In this document: one piece after another, positions 9,196 to 17,044 of the stretch
Position numbering within the stretch: position 1 is the stretch's first letter
Layout of the letters: every line of letters starts with the position of its first letter
NCBI GenBank assembly: GCA_041688425.1
Contig: JBDNIE010000246.1
Location: 1 to 64,000, forward strand
Length of the DNA stretch: 64,000 nt
Reading direction: 5' to 3'
Source: Marimicrobium sp041688425
GTDB taxonomy: Bacteria; Pseudomonadota; Gammaproteobacteria; Pseudomonadales; Halieaceae
The notes under the pieces: model-generated
Seen by the model: only the letters and a program-made list of their open reading frames with translations
Told to the model about the DNA's origin: nothing
Database searches by the model: none
Translations under genes and position numbers: made by a program

Positions 9196-9966
9196 CTATA
9201 GACCGACTGGTGGCGTGATCGTTGAGCCATTGTCGATCAACATCTCCGTACCGGTAACAAACCGCGACTCATCCGATGCGAGGTACAGCACCAGATTCGC
9301 GATATCTTCAGGCTCGCACATATTTCCAAACTTGCCGAGAGCATCGATGTCCTCCTGCGTTGCGGTTTCCTTCCCCGTGGCGACCTTGACCACCATCGGT
9401 GTTTTGACACCGTCAGGATGAATGGAATTGCAACGAATCCCGTTCTTCTGCTCTTTGCAGAACATAGCGATACTTTTAGTGAGCGCGCGCACCGCACCCT
9501 TGCTGGCCGTATAGGCGGCGACAAACGACTGGCCGTGAATAGCCGCCACCGATGACATATTGATGATGGACCCACCCCCTGACTTCGCCATCGCGGGGAT
9601 AGCATGCTTACAACCCAGAAACACGCCATCGCTGTTGACGGAGTTTACCAGGCGCCAGGACTCCAATGTGGTGTCGACAATCGTGCCCAATGCAATGATG
9701 CCCGCATTATTGACCAGAATATCGAGCCGACCGAACTTTTCGACAGTAGCTTCTATCACAGCTTTCCAGTTTTCTTCATCAGACACATTGAGTCGCATAA
9801 ACACCGCGTTCTCACCAATGGCATCGGCAACGGCCTTGCCATCAATCTCATTGAGGTCCGCAACGACCACCTTGGCCCCTTCCGCTGCCAATAGATGCGC
9901 ATCCGCCTTACCCATGCCACTGGCGCCCCCGGTAACCAGGGCGACTTTGCCTGCGACTCTGTCCAT
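9196..9966 (-). CDS. SDR oxidoreductase, 3beta/17beta-hydroxysteroid dehydrogenase-like
   Basis: A classical short-chain dehydrogenase of 256 residues. NAD-binding TGGASGMG (12-19) and NNAG (86-89), then catalytic Asn111, Ser138/139, Tyr152 and Lys156 (YTASK). Asp37 after the second strand favours NAD(H). The segment NSIHPDGVKTPM and the VFLGCKHAIPAM helix closely resemble the 3beta/17beta-hydroxysteroid dehydrogenase of Comamonas testosteroni as I remember it. The likely reaction is oxidation of a 3beta- or 17beta-hydroxyl on a steroid or similar alcohol. Followed by an EthD-family gene. Substrate is inferred from resemblance. Confidence 0.85.
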   Translation of the reverse strand: MDRVAGKVALVTGGASGMGKADAHLLAAEGAKVVVADLNEIDGKAVADAIGENAVFMRLNVSDEENWKAVIEATVEKFGRLDILVNNAGIIALGTIVDTTLESWRLVNSVNSDGVFLGCKHAIPAMAKSGGGSIINMSSVAAIHGQSFVAAYTASKGAVRALTKSIAMFCKEQKNGIRCNSIHPDGVKTPMVVKVATGKETATQEDIDALGKFGNMCEPEDIANLVLYLASDESRFVTGTEMLIDNGSTITPPVGL

Positions 9967-10208
9967 ATTTCTTCTCTCTCAATGAATGAATGCGAAAACT
10001 GCCCGCCTTCGTAGTTGCCAATATTGCTGACGAACCGAGGCAACGCCAACTGCGCGCAAGTAAATCAGATGCCCACGCAGTGCTCAAATAACCTTGAGTT
10101 AAACACGCCGCAGGGATACCCAATTGAACCACGATCAAGCCTCGCCAGCGCGGCTGGCGGATAGTATTCTTTACCCTCCAAATAAACGCCAGCCACAAGG
10201 GATTCGTA

Positions 10209-10931
10209 ATGACAGATCAGCAAAAAGTACCCGGCCTCGTTAAATGGGCGGGTTATCTCGCGATTACTTTCCTGGTGATACTGCCGCTAGCAGTGATTAC
10301 CGTGCGCTCCGGCGGCTGGGAGCAAGGGTTGCTCTTGTACGCCATCGCCTGCTTCGGGAGCACCCTGTTGGTACTGTTGTCAATCGTATTGATGCTGTTG
10401 CCACGTTTTGCCACATGGCGGAAAAATATCGCCCGCGTGGCGCTGTGCGCGCTTCCGGGTACTTTACTGTTGTTATCACTGCTCTCCGGCGGCGACGCGC
10501 CACGCATTCACGACGTTACCACCGATACGCAAAAGCCACCCATTTTTGTCACCGCAGAGCAGCAACGCGGCGCGGGCGCAAATTCGCTGGCGATTGACCA
10601 GGACGTCATAGCGCAGCAGGAAGTGGCTTTCCCTGACCTACAAACTCTGACGAGTGCCCAGCCCGTCGATCAGGTCTTTGACCGCGCCGTGCAGGTCGCG
10701 ACGGATCTCGGCTGGGAGATCTACCACCAAGATCGCAATGCCGGGGTGATCGAAGCGGTGGATACCACCGCCGTTATGGCATTCAAAGACGACATTGTGA
10801 TTCGGGTGCGCACTAATGCTGAAGGAACGCTGATCGACTTACGCTCCGTCTCACGCGTTGGCGAGGGCGATTTAGGCGCCAATGCAAAGCGTATCCGTGC
10901 GTTCGGTGAAGCCTTCCAGCCGCGGGGTTAA
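10209..10931 (+). CDS. DUF1499 membrane protein
   Basis: A 240-residue protein with three hydrophobic segments near the N-terminus (about 13-32, 38-62 and 75-92) and a soluble C-terminal DUF1499 domain. The family signature is visible as IHDVTTDTQKPPIF, FPDLQTL, LGWEIYHQDRNAGVIEAV, FKDDIVIRVR and DLRSVSRVGEGDLGANAKRI. The function of DUF1499 is unknown. It diverges from the SDR-EthD operon (242 bp between starts) and converges on another SDR gene. Confidence 0.88.
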   Translation: MTDQQKVPGLVKWAGYLAITFLVILPLAVITVRSGGWEQGLLLYAIACFGSTLLVLLSIVLMLLPRFATWRKNIARVALCALPGTLLLLSLLSGGDAPRIHDVTTDTQKPPIFVTAEQQRGAGANSLAIDQDVIAQQEVAFPDLQTLTSAQPVDQVFDRAVQVATDLGWEIYHQDRNAGVIEAVDTTAVMAFKDDIVIRVRTNAEGTLIDLRSVSRVGEGDLGANAKRIRAFGEAFQPRG

Positions 10932-10947
10932 GTCAGCTTCACTCCAC

Positions 10948-11697
10948 TCAGGACAAAGTACCCCCATCCACGCGGATGTCCTCGCCCGTAATATGCACGC
11001 CGTCTTCGGACGTGAGCATGGCGATCACGCCCGCCACCACATCGGGTGATTTGGCGCCGCTAAGTGACATGATGCGGGGCATCAGGTCAAAATTCATGGT
11101 TTTGGGAAACTTGATGCCGTCTGTCATACCCGTGTTGATATCGCCAGGGCATATACAGTTGGCGCGCACGCCGCGCTTGGCATATTCGACCGCGATACTG
11201 CGCGTCATGGCCAGCACGCCACCCTTGCTGGCGGAATAAGCGAGGCCACAGGGCAAGCCCGACAGTGCCGCCGTCGATGCAGCATTGACGATGCTACCTT
11301 TGCTCTCTATGAGGTGCGGCAGCACGGCGCGACACAGGAACATAGTGCCAGTCAGGTTGATATCAATAACTTTTTGCCAGTGGCTGGTCTGCAACTCCTG
11401 GGTGTCGTCAAAGCGCAGGATGCCCGCCATATTGACCACAGCATAGAGGCTGCCATAGCGAGCAATACAGGCCTCTACACTCTCCTGCACATTGGTCTCA
11501 TCGCTCACATCGCACTGCTGCGCGCAGGCCTCTCCACCGGCAGCCGCGATCTCGGCAACGGTGGCGTCAAGCGCCTCGAGGTTGAGGTCCAGACAAAACA
11601 CGGCAGCGCCTTCCAGCGCCAGACGCAGCGCACTTGCCTTGCCGATTCCGCTGCCAGCACCTGTCACCAGTACCACTTTGTCCGTAAACCTTTGCAT
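10948..11697 (-). CDS. SDR-family NAD(P)-dependent oxidoreductase
   Basis: A classical SDR of 249 residues: TGAGSGIG (12-19), Asp37, NMAG in place of NNAG (89-92), Asn114, Ser141, Tyr154 and Lys158 (YSASK), and PGDINTGMTD after the active site. Resembles 3-oxoacyl-ACP reductase or alcohol-dehydrogenase-type SDRs; substrate unknown. It lies divergently upstream of the acyl-CoA dehydrogenase pair across a 280-bp gap, which suggests shared control with that catabolic operon. Confidence 0.85.
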   Translation of the reverse strand: MQRFTDKVVLVTGAGSGIGKASALRLALEGAAVFCLDLNLEALDATVAEIAAAGGEACAQQCDVSDETNVQESVEACIARYGSLYAVVNMAGILRFDDTQELQTSHWQKVIDINLTGTMFLCRAVLPHLIESKGSIVNAASTAALSGLPCGLAYSASKGGVLAMTRSIAVEYAKRGVRANCICPGDINTGMTDGIKFPKTMNFDLMPRIMSLSGAKSPDVVAGVIAMLTSEDGVHITGEDIRVDGGTLS

Positions 11698-11977
11698 GGT
11701 GTAACTCCTTGAGTTGGCCGTGCAGGATGCCTTTCACAGACCATTCGGTCAAACAACGCGGTTCGACGCAATGAACTGGTTGCCGATGATTGATCTGTGA
11801 CGCATTGACTGGCGTATTAAGTCAATTCGGACTGACTTTTTAAGCCATTGCACTGAACGACCACTGGTGTACCTTTATCGGTCTGAGATGCGCCAGTATC
11901 ATATAGACCCTGCGGCAGCCCTCAGTTACACAACATCATTAAGTGGCGCTATATCTGCACCTCTCAGGAGAGATATT

Positions 11978-13165
11978 TTGGAAGACCTGGAACAATTTCG
12001 ATTGGACGTACAACAATGGCTGGAAGCCAACTGCCCTGAATCGCAGCGCCAGCCGATGAAGCCCGAGGATCAGTACTGGGGCGGTCGCCGCGGACAATTT
12101 CCCAGCGCCGATGCGCAGCTCTGGTTTGAGCGCATGCGCGACAAGGGATGGACCGCACCCGAGTGGCCCACACAGTTCGGCGGTGGCGGACTCAGCGCTC
12201 AACAAGGTCGCCTATTGAAAGAAGAGATGAAACGCATCAATGCACGCACTCCCGTCTACGGCATTGGCCTGTGGATGCTTGGTCCAGCCGTGTTGGAGTA
12301 CGGCAATGAGGCACAGAAGCAACAGCATGTGCGTGCTATCGTTAACGGAGAAACGCGCTGGGCTCAAGGCTATTCTGAACCTGGCGCCGGCTCTGATCTG
12401 GCCAGCCTGCAGTGTAAAGCCGAGGACCAGGGAGATCATTTCCTGGTTAACGGTAGCAAGATCTGGACAACAGCCGCCGACAAATGCGACTGGATTTTCT
12501 GTCTGGTGCGCACTGATCCTAATGTCAAAAAACAGGAGGGCATCAGCTTCCTGCTTATCGATATGGATGATCCGGGTGTTAGTACTACGCCGATTGCACT
12601 GATCAGCGGTGAGTCCGAATTTTGCCACACGTTTTTTGACAACGTAAAAGTCCCCAAAGAAAACCTCATCGGAGAACTCAACAAAGGGTGGTCAGTGGCC
12701 AAGGCCCTGCTGGTGCATGAGCGCAAGCTGATGGCCGAAATGGGTAGCGACAGTCCCCGCGAGGTAATGGTGCCGAACGTTGCTGCGCACAAGTACCTGG
12801 AGTTCGACAACGGCAAGATCGCCGACGCAAAACTGCGTAGCGACCTGGCAGATTACGACATGCAAATGCAGGCCGTCGCGCTTACCCACTTTCGCACCTT
12901 CGAGGAAAAAGCAGCGGGCATCCGCAGCCCAGCACCTCTAGTGATGAAATACGTTGGAACAGAGGCCGAAAAAGTCAAGAGCGAATTGTTGCTGGCCATT
13001 ATGGGCAGCAGTGGATTGGGCTGGGAAGGCGACGCCTTCAGCCAATTGGAGATTGATACAGCGCGCCTGTGGGCCATGTCCAAGGCAATGACCATCGCAG
13101 GGGGAAGCTCCGAGGTGCAGCTAAACCTTATTGCTAAAAATGTTCTCGAACTACCACAGCCCTAG
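11978..13165 (+). CDS. Acyl-CoA dehydrogenase family protein, first of a paired set
   Basis: FAD-dependent alpha,beta-dehydrogenation of an acyl-CoA. From the chosen start it is 395 residues, with N-terminal helical, central beta and C-terminal helical domains. The FAD/substrate motif is intact (YSEPGAGSDLASL, then GSKIWTTAADKCD). Near the C-terminus the usual catalytic-Glu segment IYEGTS is replaced by IAGGSSEVQ, so the general base must sit elsewhere. I choose TTG 11978 because AGGAG lies 7 nt upstream and the product then begins like other family members; an ATG-less extension to 11867 is unlikely. It is 12 nt upstream of a second, divergent acyl-CoA dehydrogenase, as in heterotetrameric steroid-type enzymes. 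Confidence 0.88.
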   Translation: MEDLEQFRLDVQQWLEANCPESQRQPMKPEDQYWGGRRGQFPSADAQLWFERMRDKGWTAPEWPTQFGGGGLSAQQGRLLKEEMKRINARTPVYGIGLWMLGPAVLEYGNEAQKQQHVRAIVNGETRWAQGYSEPGAGSDLASLQCKAEDQGDHFLVNGSKIWTTAADKCDWIFCLVRTDPNVKKQEGISFLLIDMDDPGVSTTPIALISGESEFCHTFFDNVKVPKENLIGELNKGWSVAKALLVHERKLMAEMGSDSPREVMVPNVAAHKYLEFDNGKIADAKLRSDLADYDMQMQAVALTHFRTFEEKAAGIRSPAPLVMKYVGTEAEKVKSELLLAIMGSSGLGWEGDAFSQLEIDTARLWAMSKAMTIAGGSSEVQLNLIAKNVLELPQP

Positions 13166-13177
13166 GAGCGATAGAAC

Positions 13178-14317
13178 ATGGCACTTGTATTGAATGAAGA
13201 ACAACGTCTGCTGCAGGACACCGCGAAGGATTTTCTGGCGACTCAAGCACCCGTTACAGCGCTGCGCCAGTTGCGTGATGAAAAAGATTCGCTGGGCTAT
13301 TCCCCCGAGCTTTGGCAGCAGATGGCAGAGATGGGCTGGTCTAGTATTATACTGCCAGAAGAGTACGGTGGTCTGGACTTTGGTTTTCTCGGGCTCGGTG
13401 TGGTGCTGGAAGAGGCGGGCCGCACACTGACCGCTTCCCCGCTGTTTGCGTCGGCCGTGGTTGGTGCGTCCGCCATACTGCTGGGCGGTAGCGAGACGCA
13501 AAAGCAAACCCTGCTGCCCGCCGTCGCAGCGGGCACGTTGACGCTGGCACTGGCACTGGAAGAATCACACCACCACAGACCAACGCACATCAGCACCACA
13601 GCGCAGCGCCAGGGCGATGACCTTGTACTAAACGGCAGTAAATGTTTTGTGCTCGATGGCCACAGCGCCGACCACTTGATCGTCGTGGCTCGCACCAAAG
13701 GCACTGAGGACGATAGTAATGGGCTGACGCTGGTGCTCGTTGACCGCACAGCCGAAGGGGTATCCTGCCAACGCACCACCCTCATGGACAGCCGCAATGC
13801 GGCCAATATCCGCCTGGAAAATGTAGTGGTCCCGGCGAGCAGTATTCTCGGGGAAATTGACCAGGGCTGGGCCGTTCTGGAACCCGTATTGGACCGGGCG
13901 CGGGTAGCGCTCGCCGCCGAAATGATGGGGTTATCGCTGGAAGCGTTTGACCGCACGGTGGATTATCTCAAGGAGCGTGAGCAGTTTGGCAAGGTTATAG
14001 GTTCCTTTCAGGCATTGCAGCACCGAAAGGCACATCTGCAATCTGAGATCGAACTGTGCCGCTCTGTTCTGTTGCAGGCTCTGTCAGTAGTCGACGATGC
14101 ACCGCAGGATCTGCCGCTGCTGGCTAGCCTGGCCAAAACCAAACTGAACGAACTAGCAAAACAGGTCACCAACGAGGCGGTGCAGATGCACGGCGGAATC
14201 GGGGTAACCGACGCACTGGAGATCGGCTTCTTTCTGAAGCGCGCCCGCGTCGCCATGCAGATCTATGGCGACACTGGTTATCACAAGGATCGCTACGCCA
14301 CGCTGTGTGGCTACTAA
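13178..14317 (+). CDS. Acyl-CoA dehydrogenase family protein, second of a paired set
   Basis: A 379-residue acyl-CoA dehydrogenase fold protein. The N-terminal FAD motif is degenerate (LEESHHHRPTH where TEPxAGSD is usual). The C-terminal half keeps REQFGKVIGSFQALQHRKA and MHGGIGVTDALEIG, which contact FAD across a subunit interface. The final segment IYGDTGYHKDR lacks the canonical Glu. A pair with complementary defects fits an alpha2beta2 enzyme such as FadE26-FadE27/ChsE4-ChsE5 or proteobacterial Scd1-type enzymes acting on steroid side-chain CoA esters. Immediately followed by a ketosteroid-isomerase-like gene. Confidence 0.88.
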   Translation: MALVLNEEQRLLQDTAKDFLATQAPVTALRQLRDEKDSLGYSPELWQQMAEMGWSSIILPEEYGGLDFGFLGLGVVLEEAGRTLTASPLFASAVVGASAILLGGSETQKQTLLPAVAAGTLTLALALEESHHHRPTHISTTAQRQGDDLVLNGSKCFVLDGHSADHLIVVARTKGTEDDSNGLTLVLVDRTAEGVSCQRTTLMDSRNAANIRLENVVVPASSILGEIDQGWAVLEPVLDRARVALAAEMMGLSLEAFDRTVDYLKEREQFGKVIGSFQALQHRKAHLQSEIELCRSVLLQALSVVDDAPQDLPLLASLAKTKLNELAKQVTNEAVQMHGGIGVTDALEIGFFLKRARVAMQIYGDTGYHKDRYATLCGY

Positions 14318-14333
14318 CACCGAGGATTGACTT

Positions 14334-14693
14334 ATGGAAGCAAGCGCCAAAATCGCCATGGTTCACAAATACGTGGAAGCCTTTGAAAAACAGGACATGA
14401 ACATCATCCGGGAGATTTACTCAAACGACGCCATCGTAGAGGATCCCGTGGGTACCGACGTCCATTCTGGCATAGATGCAGTGTGTGCCTTCTATGAAGG
14501 CGCCTTGAAATCTGGCGCGAAGCTGGTGTTGTCGGGAAATCCCCGCTGCAGCGGCAGTGCCGTGGCCTTCCCCTTTCAGGTACACATGCCGGGCGCTACC
14601 ATCGATATTATCGATGTGTTCGAATTCAACGACGAGGGCCGGGTCAACAGTATGAAGGCTTACTGGAGCGGGGATAACCTGACGTCAGTCTGA
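14334..14693 (+). CDS. Ketosteroid isomerase-like (NTF2/SnoaL fold) protein
   Basis: A 119-residue cone-fold protein. It aligns by eye with bacterial delta5-3-ketosteroid isomerase: catalytic Tyr13 (HKYVEAF), Asp37 in VEDPVGTDVHSG and Asp94 in IIDVFEF occupy the Tyr14/Asp38/Asp99 positions of the Comamonas enzyme. That enzyme moves the double bond of 3-keto-delta5 steroids to delta4. With the triad intact and the gene 16 nt behind the acyl-CoA dehydrogenase pair, a steroid role is likely, though related SnoaL-like proteins have other substrates. Confidence 0.82.
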   Translation: MEASAKIAMVHKYVEAFEKQDMNIIREIYSNDAIVEDPVGTDVHSGIDAVCAFYEGALKSGAKLVLSGNPRCSGSAVAFPFQVHMPGATIDIIDVFEFNDEGRVNSMKAYWSGDNLTSV

Positions 14694-14758
14694 GCGGAGC
14701 GCTGATCTACTGATCGCTTCAAACTCACGGCTTCCCACCAGCTAACGGCTATTTCGGG

Positions 14759-15220
14759 TTAGAGATCACGCATCGTCATGCTTTGAATAATAGGTTCTGC
14801 GCCCAGCGTAAAAACCGCGTCGCTGTATTTGGGTGGCCCAAATTTCGCCATGGCATTGTTGGACATGGCTATTGGCTCTTTGGGCATCCCAATAAAATTG
14901 GCATCCAATTCGCCGTCGTTATCGACATCAAAAAATGCCGATAATGCGTAATCACCCATTGGTAGTTGCAATTCAGCGCGCACCAGATCTCCGTCGAGAG
15001 CATCTGCAATCGCCACGGCCTTCGCCATCACTGTCTTATCACCCAACCAACTGGAATCGGAGTCGTATACCGCGATATAAACATTGCCGGAGGCGTCTTT
15101 CAGACCTGATATCTCTACCATGACAATGCCAATAAGCTCTTCCGCCAGTGCGGCCTGGCAAACGATACTCAACAAAACGCATTGCAGTAAGCGGACAGCA
15201 CTTAACGAGCGAACATTCAT
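14759..15220 (-). CDS. DUF2141 secreted protein
   Basis: A 153-residue exported protein with a signal peptide (about 1-26, ending in ALA) and one DUF2141 domain: VEISGLKDASGNVYIAVYDS, LPMGDYALSAFFDVDNDGELD and FGMPKEPIAMSNNA-like segments. The N-D-N-D-G-E-L-D stretch may bind a divalent cation. Family function unknown; usually periplasmic or surface-associated. Convergent with the ketosteroid isomerase-like gene, 65 bp apart, without a clear T-tract terminator. Confidence 0.85.
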   Translation of the reverse strand: MNVRSLSAVRLLQCVLLSIVCQAALAEELIGIVMVEISGLKDASGNVYIAVYDSDSSWLGDKTVMAKAVAIADALDGDLVRAELQLPMGDYALSAFFDVDNDGELDANFIGMPKEPIAMSNNAMAKFGPPKYSDAVFTLGAEPIIQSMTMRDL

Positions 15221-15427
15221 AGCGGTCTCTCCATTATAATTGCGCCGATCTTCTCACATCCGAACGGCCTTTACTCTAGCTCAAGGGAAACACATAGGCG
15301 TCACAGCCAGTAGAAATTGCAGGAACCGTCTGAGGCCATGGAGGGCCGGGGCGGCCGTCCGCGATACTTTCCGTCCGCGGCGCAAATTCAGTACACTGTC
15401 GGCTCATTCTTATCTGGCGAGAACAGC

Positions 15428-15832
15428 ATGACATTGGGCACCTGGGATCCAAACATTGGAGCGGCGGGCAGCGAACTGGCGCTCGAACCGGCATTACTGA
15501 ATCGCCTTATCGACTTCGACCGTGACGACGCACTGTCACAACTGGAACAAGTGCTCAGTGAGGAAGACAAGCAACGAATGGCAGGGCTGATGAAGTTGGA
15601 TCATGGCCTGTGGCGGGCAGCAGCCGAGGCCCTGAGCGATGCCGATGTCATTCACCTCATCCGCTTTTTCGCTGTCGCCGAAAACCTCCCCGGCTGGGAG
15701 GCCGCTGCAGACTCCCCTGTCATTCCGCTGGCAAAAATTCTGCGGCAACGCGGGGTGCGTCTGGACACGCCGTTACTGCAATGGCTGCGTGACGTAAACC
15801 AGAACCGCTATCTGCCTTACGGTCCCTTATAG
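15428..15832 (+). CDS. Conserved hypothetical protein
   Basis: A 134-residue acidic, helical cytosolic protein (LIDFDRDDALSQLEQVLSEEDKQRM, then HLIRFFAVAENLPGWEA and LRDVNQNRYLPYGPL). No signal peptide or recognised catalytic motif. It resembles small uncharacterised gammaproteobacterial proteins I cannot name. ATG 15428 is chosen because the upstream open frame (to 15317) is GC-rich and low in coding character. Convergent with the DUF1244 gene. Confidence 0.65.
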   Translation: MTLGTWDPNIGAAGSELALEPALLNRLIDFDRDDALSQLEQVLSEEDKQRMAGLMKLDHGLWRAAAEALSDADVIHLIRFFAVAENLPGWEAAADSPVIPLAKILRQRGVRLDTPLLQWLRDVNQNRYLPYGPL

Positions 15833-15839
15833 AGCTTCA

Positions 15840-15856
15840 CCGGGCGTAACGCCCGG
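15840..15856. terminator. GC-rich hairpin between convergent genes
   Basis: Perfect 7-bp stem CCGGGCG/CGCCCGG with a 3-nt loop, between the stop codons of the hypothetical gene (15832) and the DUF1244 gene (15873). No U-tract follows on either strand, so termination is uncertain. Confidence 0.35.
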
Positions 15857-15872
15857 GCCAATCCGGCCAGGC

Positions 15873-16145
15873 TTATTTCATTGCAGCGAGCTGCTCCGCA
15901 GTGGCTGGCGCTTGGTAGCTCTTCTTCCACTCCTCGTAGGGCATGCCATAGACATGCTCCCTGGCCTTCTCGTAATCAACGTCAACGCCGGCATCTGCCG
16001 CCGCCGCCACGTACCACTTGGACAGGCAGTTGCGGCAGAATCCAGCCAGATTCATCAGGTCGATATTCTGTACATCCTTGCGGCTGTCCAGATGCTCCAG
16101 TAAGCGGCGAAACGCCGCCGCTTCTATCTTGTCCCTCTCACTCAT
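15873..16145 (-). CDS. DUF1244 domain protein
   Basis: A 90-residue protein matching the small DUF1244 family: AAAFRRLLEHLDSRKDVQNID, NLAGFCRNCLSKWYVAAA and HVYGMPYEEWKKSYQ. The conserved CRNC pair could bind a metal or form a redox site. Function unknown. Downstream of an SDR gene on the same strand (39 bp), possibly the same transcript. Confidence 0.88.
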   Translation of the reverse strand: MSERDKIEAAAFRRLLEHLDSRKDVQNIDLMNLAGFCRNCLSKWYVAAAADAGVDVDYEKAREHVYGMPYEEWKKSYQAPATAEQLAAMK

Positions 16146-16184
16146 CTCGCCTTACTCCTTTTCAAGACTGCCACTAGACTGCCA

Positions 16185-16976
16185 CTAGACTGGCATATAT
16201 TCACCGCCATTGACGTCCAGCGCCGCGCCAGTGACCACACTGGCGTAATCCGAACCGAAAAATAATGCTGCCTTGGCGCATTCACCATCGTCGGGAATAA
16301 CGCCCAGCGGGATACTCCGTGTGACCTCGGCGATCAATTCCTCCTGGCTTTTGCCGGTCGCTTTGGCCTGCCAGGAGAAATAGCCCGCAACGCTGGGGCC
16401 CCACATCCATCCCATATGGCAACTATTGACGCGGATATTGTACTTACCCAGCTCCAGCGCCAGATGCTTGGTGGCGCAACGCAAGGCAGCTTTGGACGCG
16501 CCGTAGCCCGCCTGCGTTGCCAGCGGCTTGTGCTCTACCATCGTGGCGATCATGACGATGGCGCCGCCACCATTGTCTTTCATATGATGCACGCAAGCCT
16601 GCGTGAGGTGCATGGTACCGAAAAAATTAACATCCATAGCACGACGCCAGCCGTCCATATCGGCGCTCTCTATCGGCTCAAAACTGCCTGGATCGTAGGC
16701 GCTGTTGAAGAGCACATCGATGCGCCCGAACTCGGCTACGGCACGGTCGGCCAGCGCCTGGCACTGCGCCTGGTCCGAGATATCGGTTGGCACCTTGAGA
16801 ACGGCGGTTCCCAGACCAAGATCGTTGATTTCCTGCTCCGCGACATCCAGCTTAGCCGCCGTACGCGCTGCTATTACCACGGCTTTTGCGCCCTCTTTGG
16901 CCGCCAACGTGGACAGCTCCTGACCCAGCCCCGGGCCAATACCAGACACAATTACCACCTTATCTTTGAGCAACAT
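16185..16976 (-). CDS. SDR-family oxidoreductase with atypical active site
   Basis: A 263-residue SDR. Cofactor loop SGIGPGLG (11-18), Asn117, Tyr158 and Lys162 (YGASK) are present. The catalytic Ser position reads IATMVEHKP, with Thr145 in place of Ser, and NNAG is replaced by NSAY. Such SDRs may keep activity or may have another role. Start is ATG 16976, with GGAG upstream; the TTG at 16991 overlaps that ribosome site. It follows dnaE by 68 bp where E. coli has accA. Substrate unknown; it may belong to the accessory metabolic block. Confidence 0.82.
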   Translation of the reverse strand: MLLKDKVVIVSGIGPGLGQELSTLAAKEGAKAVVIAARTAAKLDVAEQEINDLGLGTAVLKVPTDISDQAQCQALADRAVAEFGRIDVLFNSAYDPGSFEPIESADMDGWRRAMDVNFFGTMHLTQACVHHMKDNGGGAIVMIATMVEHKPLATQAGYGASKAALRCATKHLALELGKYNIRVNSCHMGWMWGPSVAGYFSWQAKATGKSQEELIAEVTRSIPLGVIPDDGECAKAALFFGSDYASVVTGAALDVNGGEYMPV

Positions 16977-17044
16977 CGTTTCTTTCTCCAATCGTTTGAG
17001 GGTGAATCATTTGTGATCTTAACGATAAAGTCTGCAGCAAGAAT

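Noticed and set aside
12240..12602. Frame inside the acyl-CoA dehydrogenase gene
   Set aside because: Alternative-phase shadow of a gene with clear family motifs.
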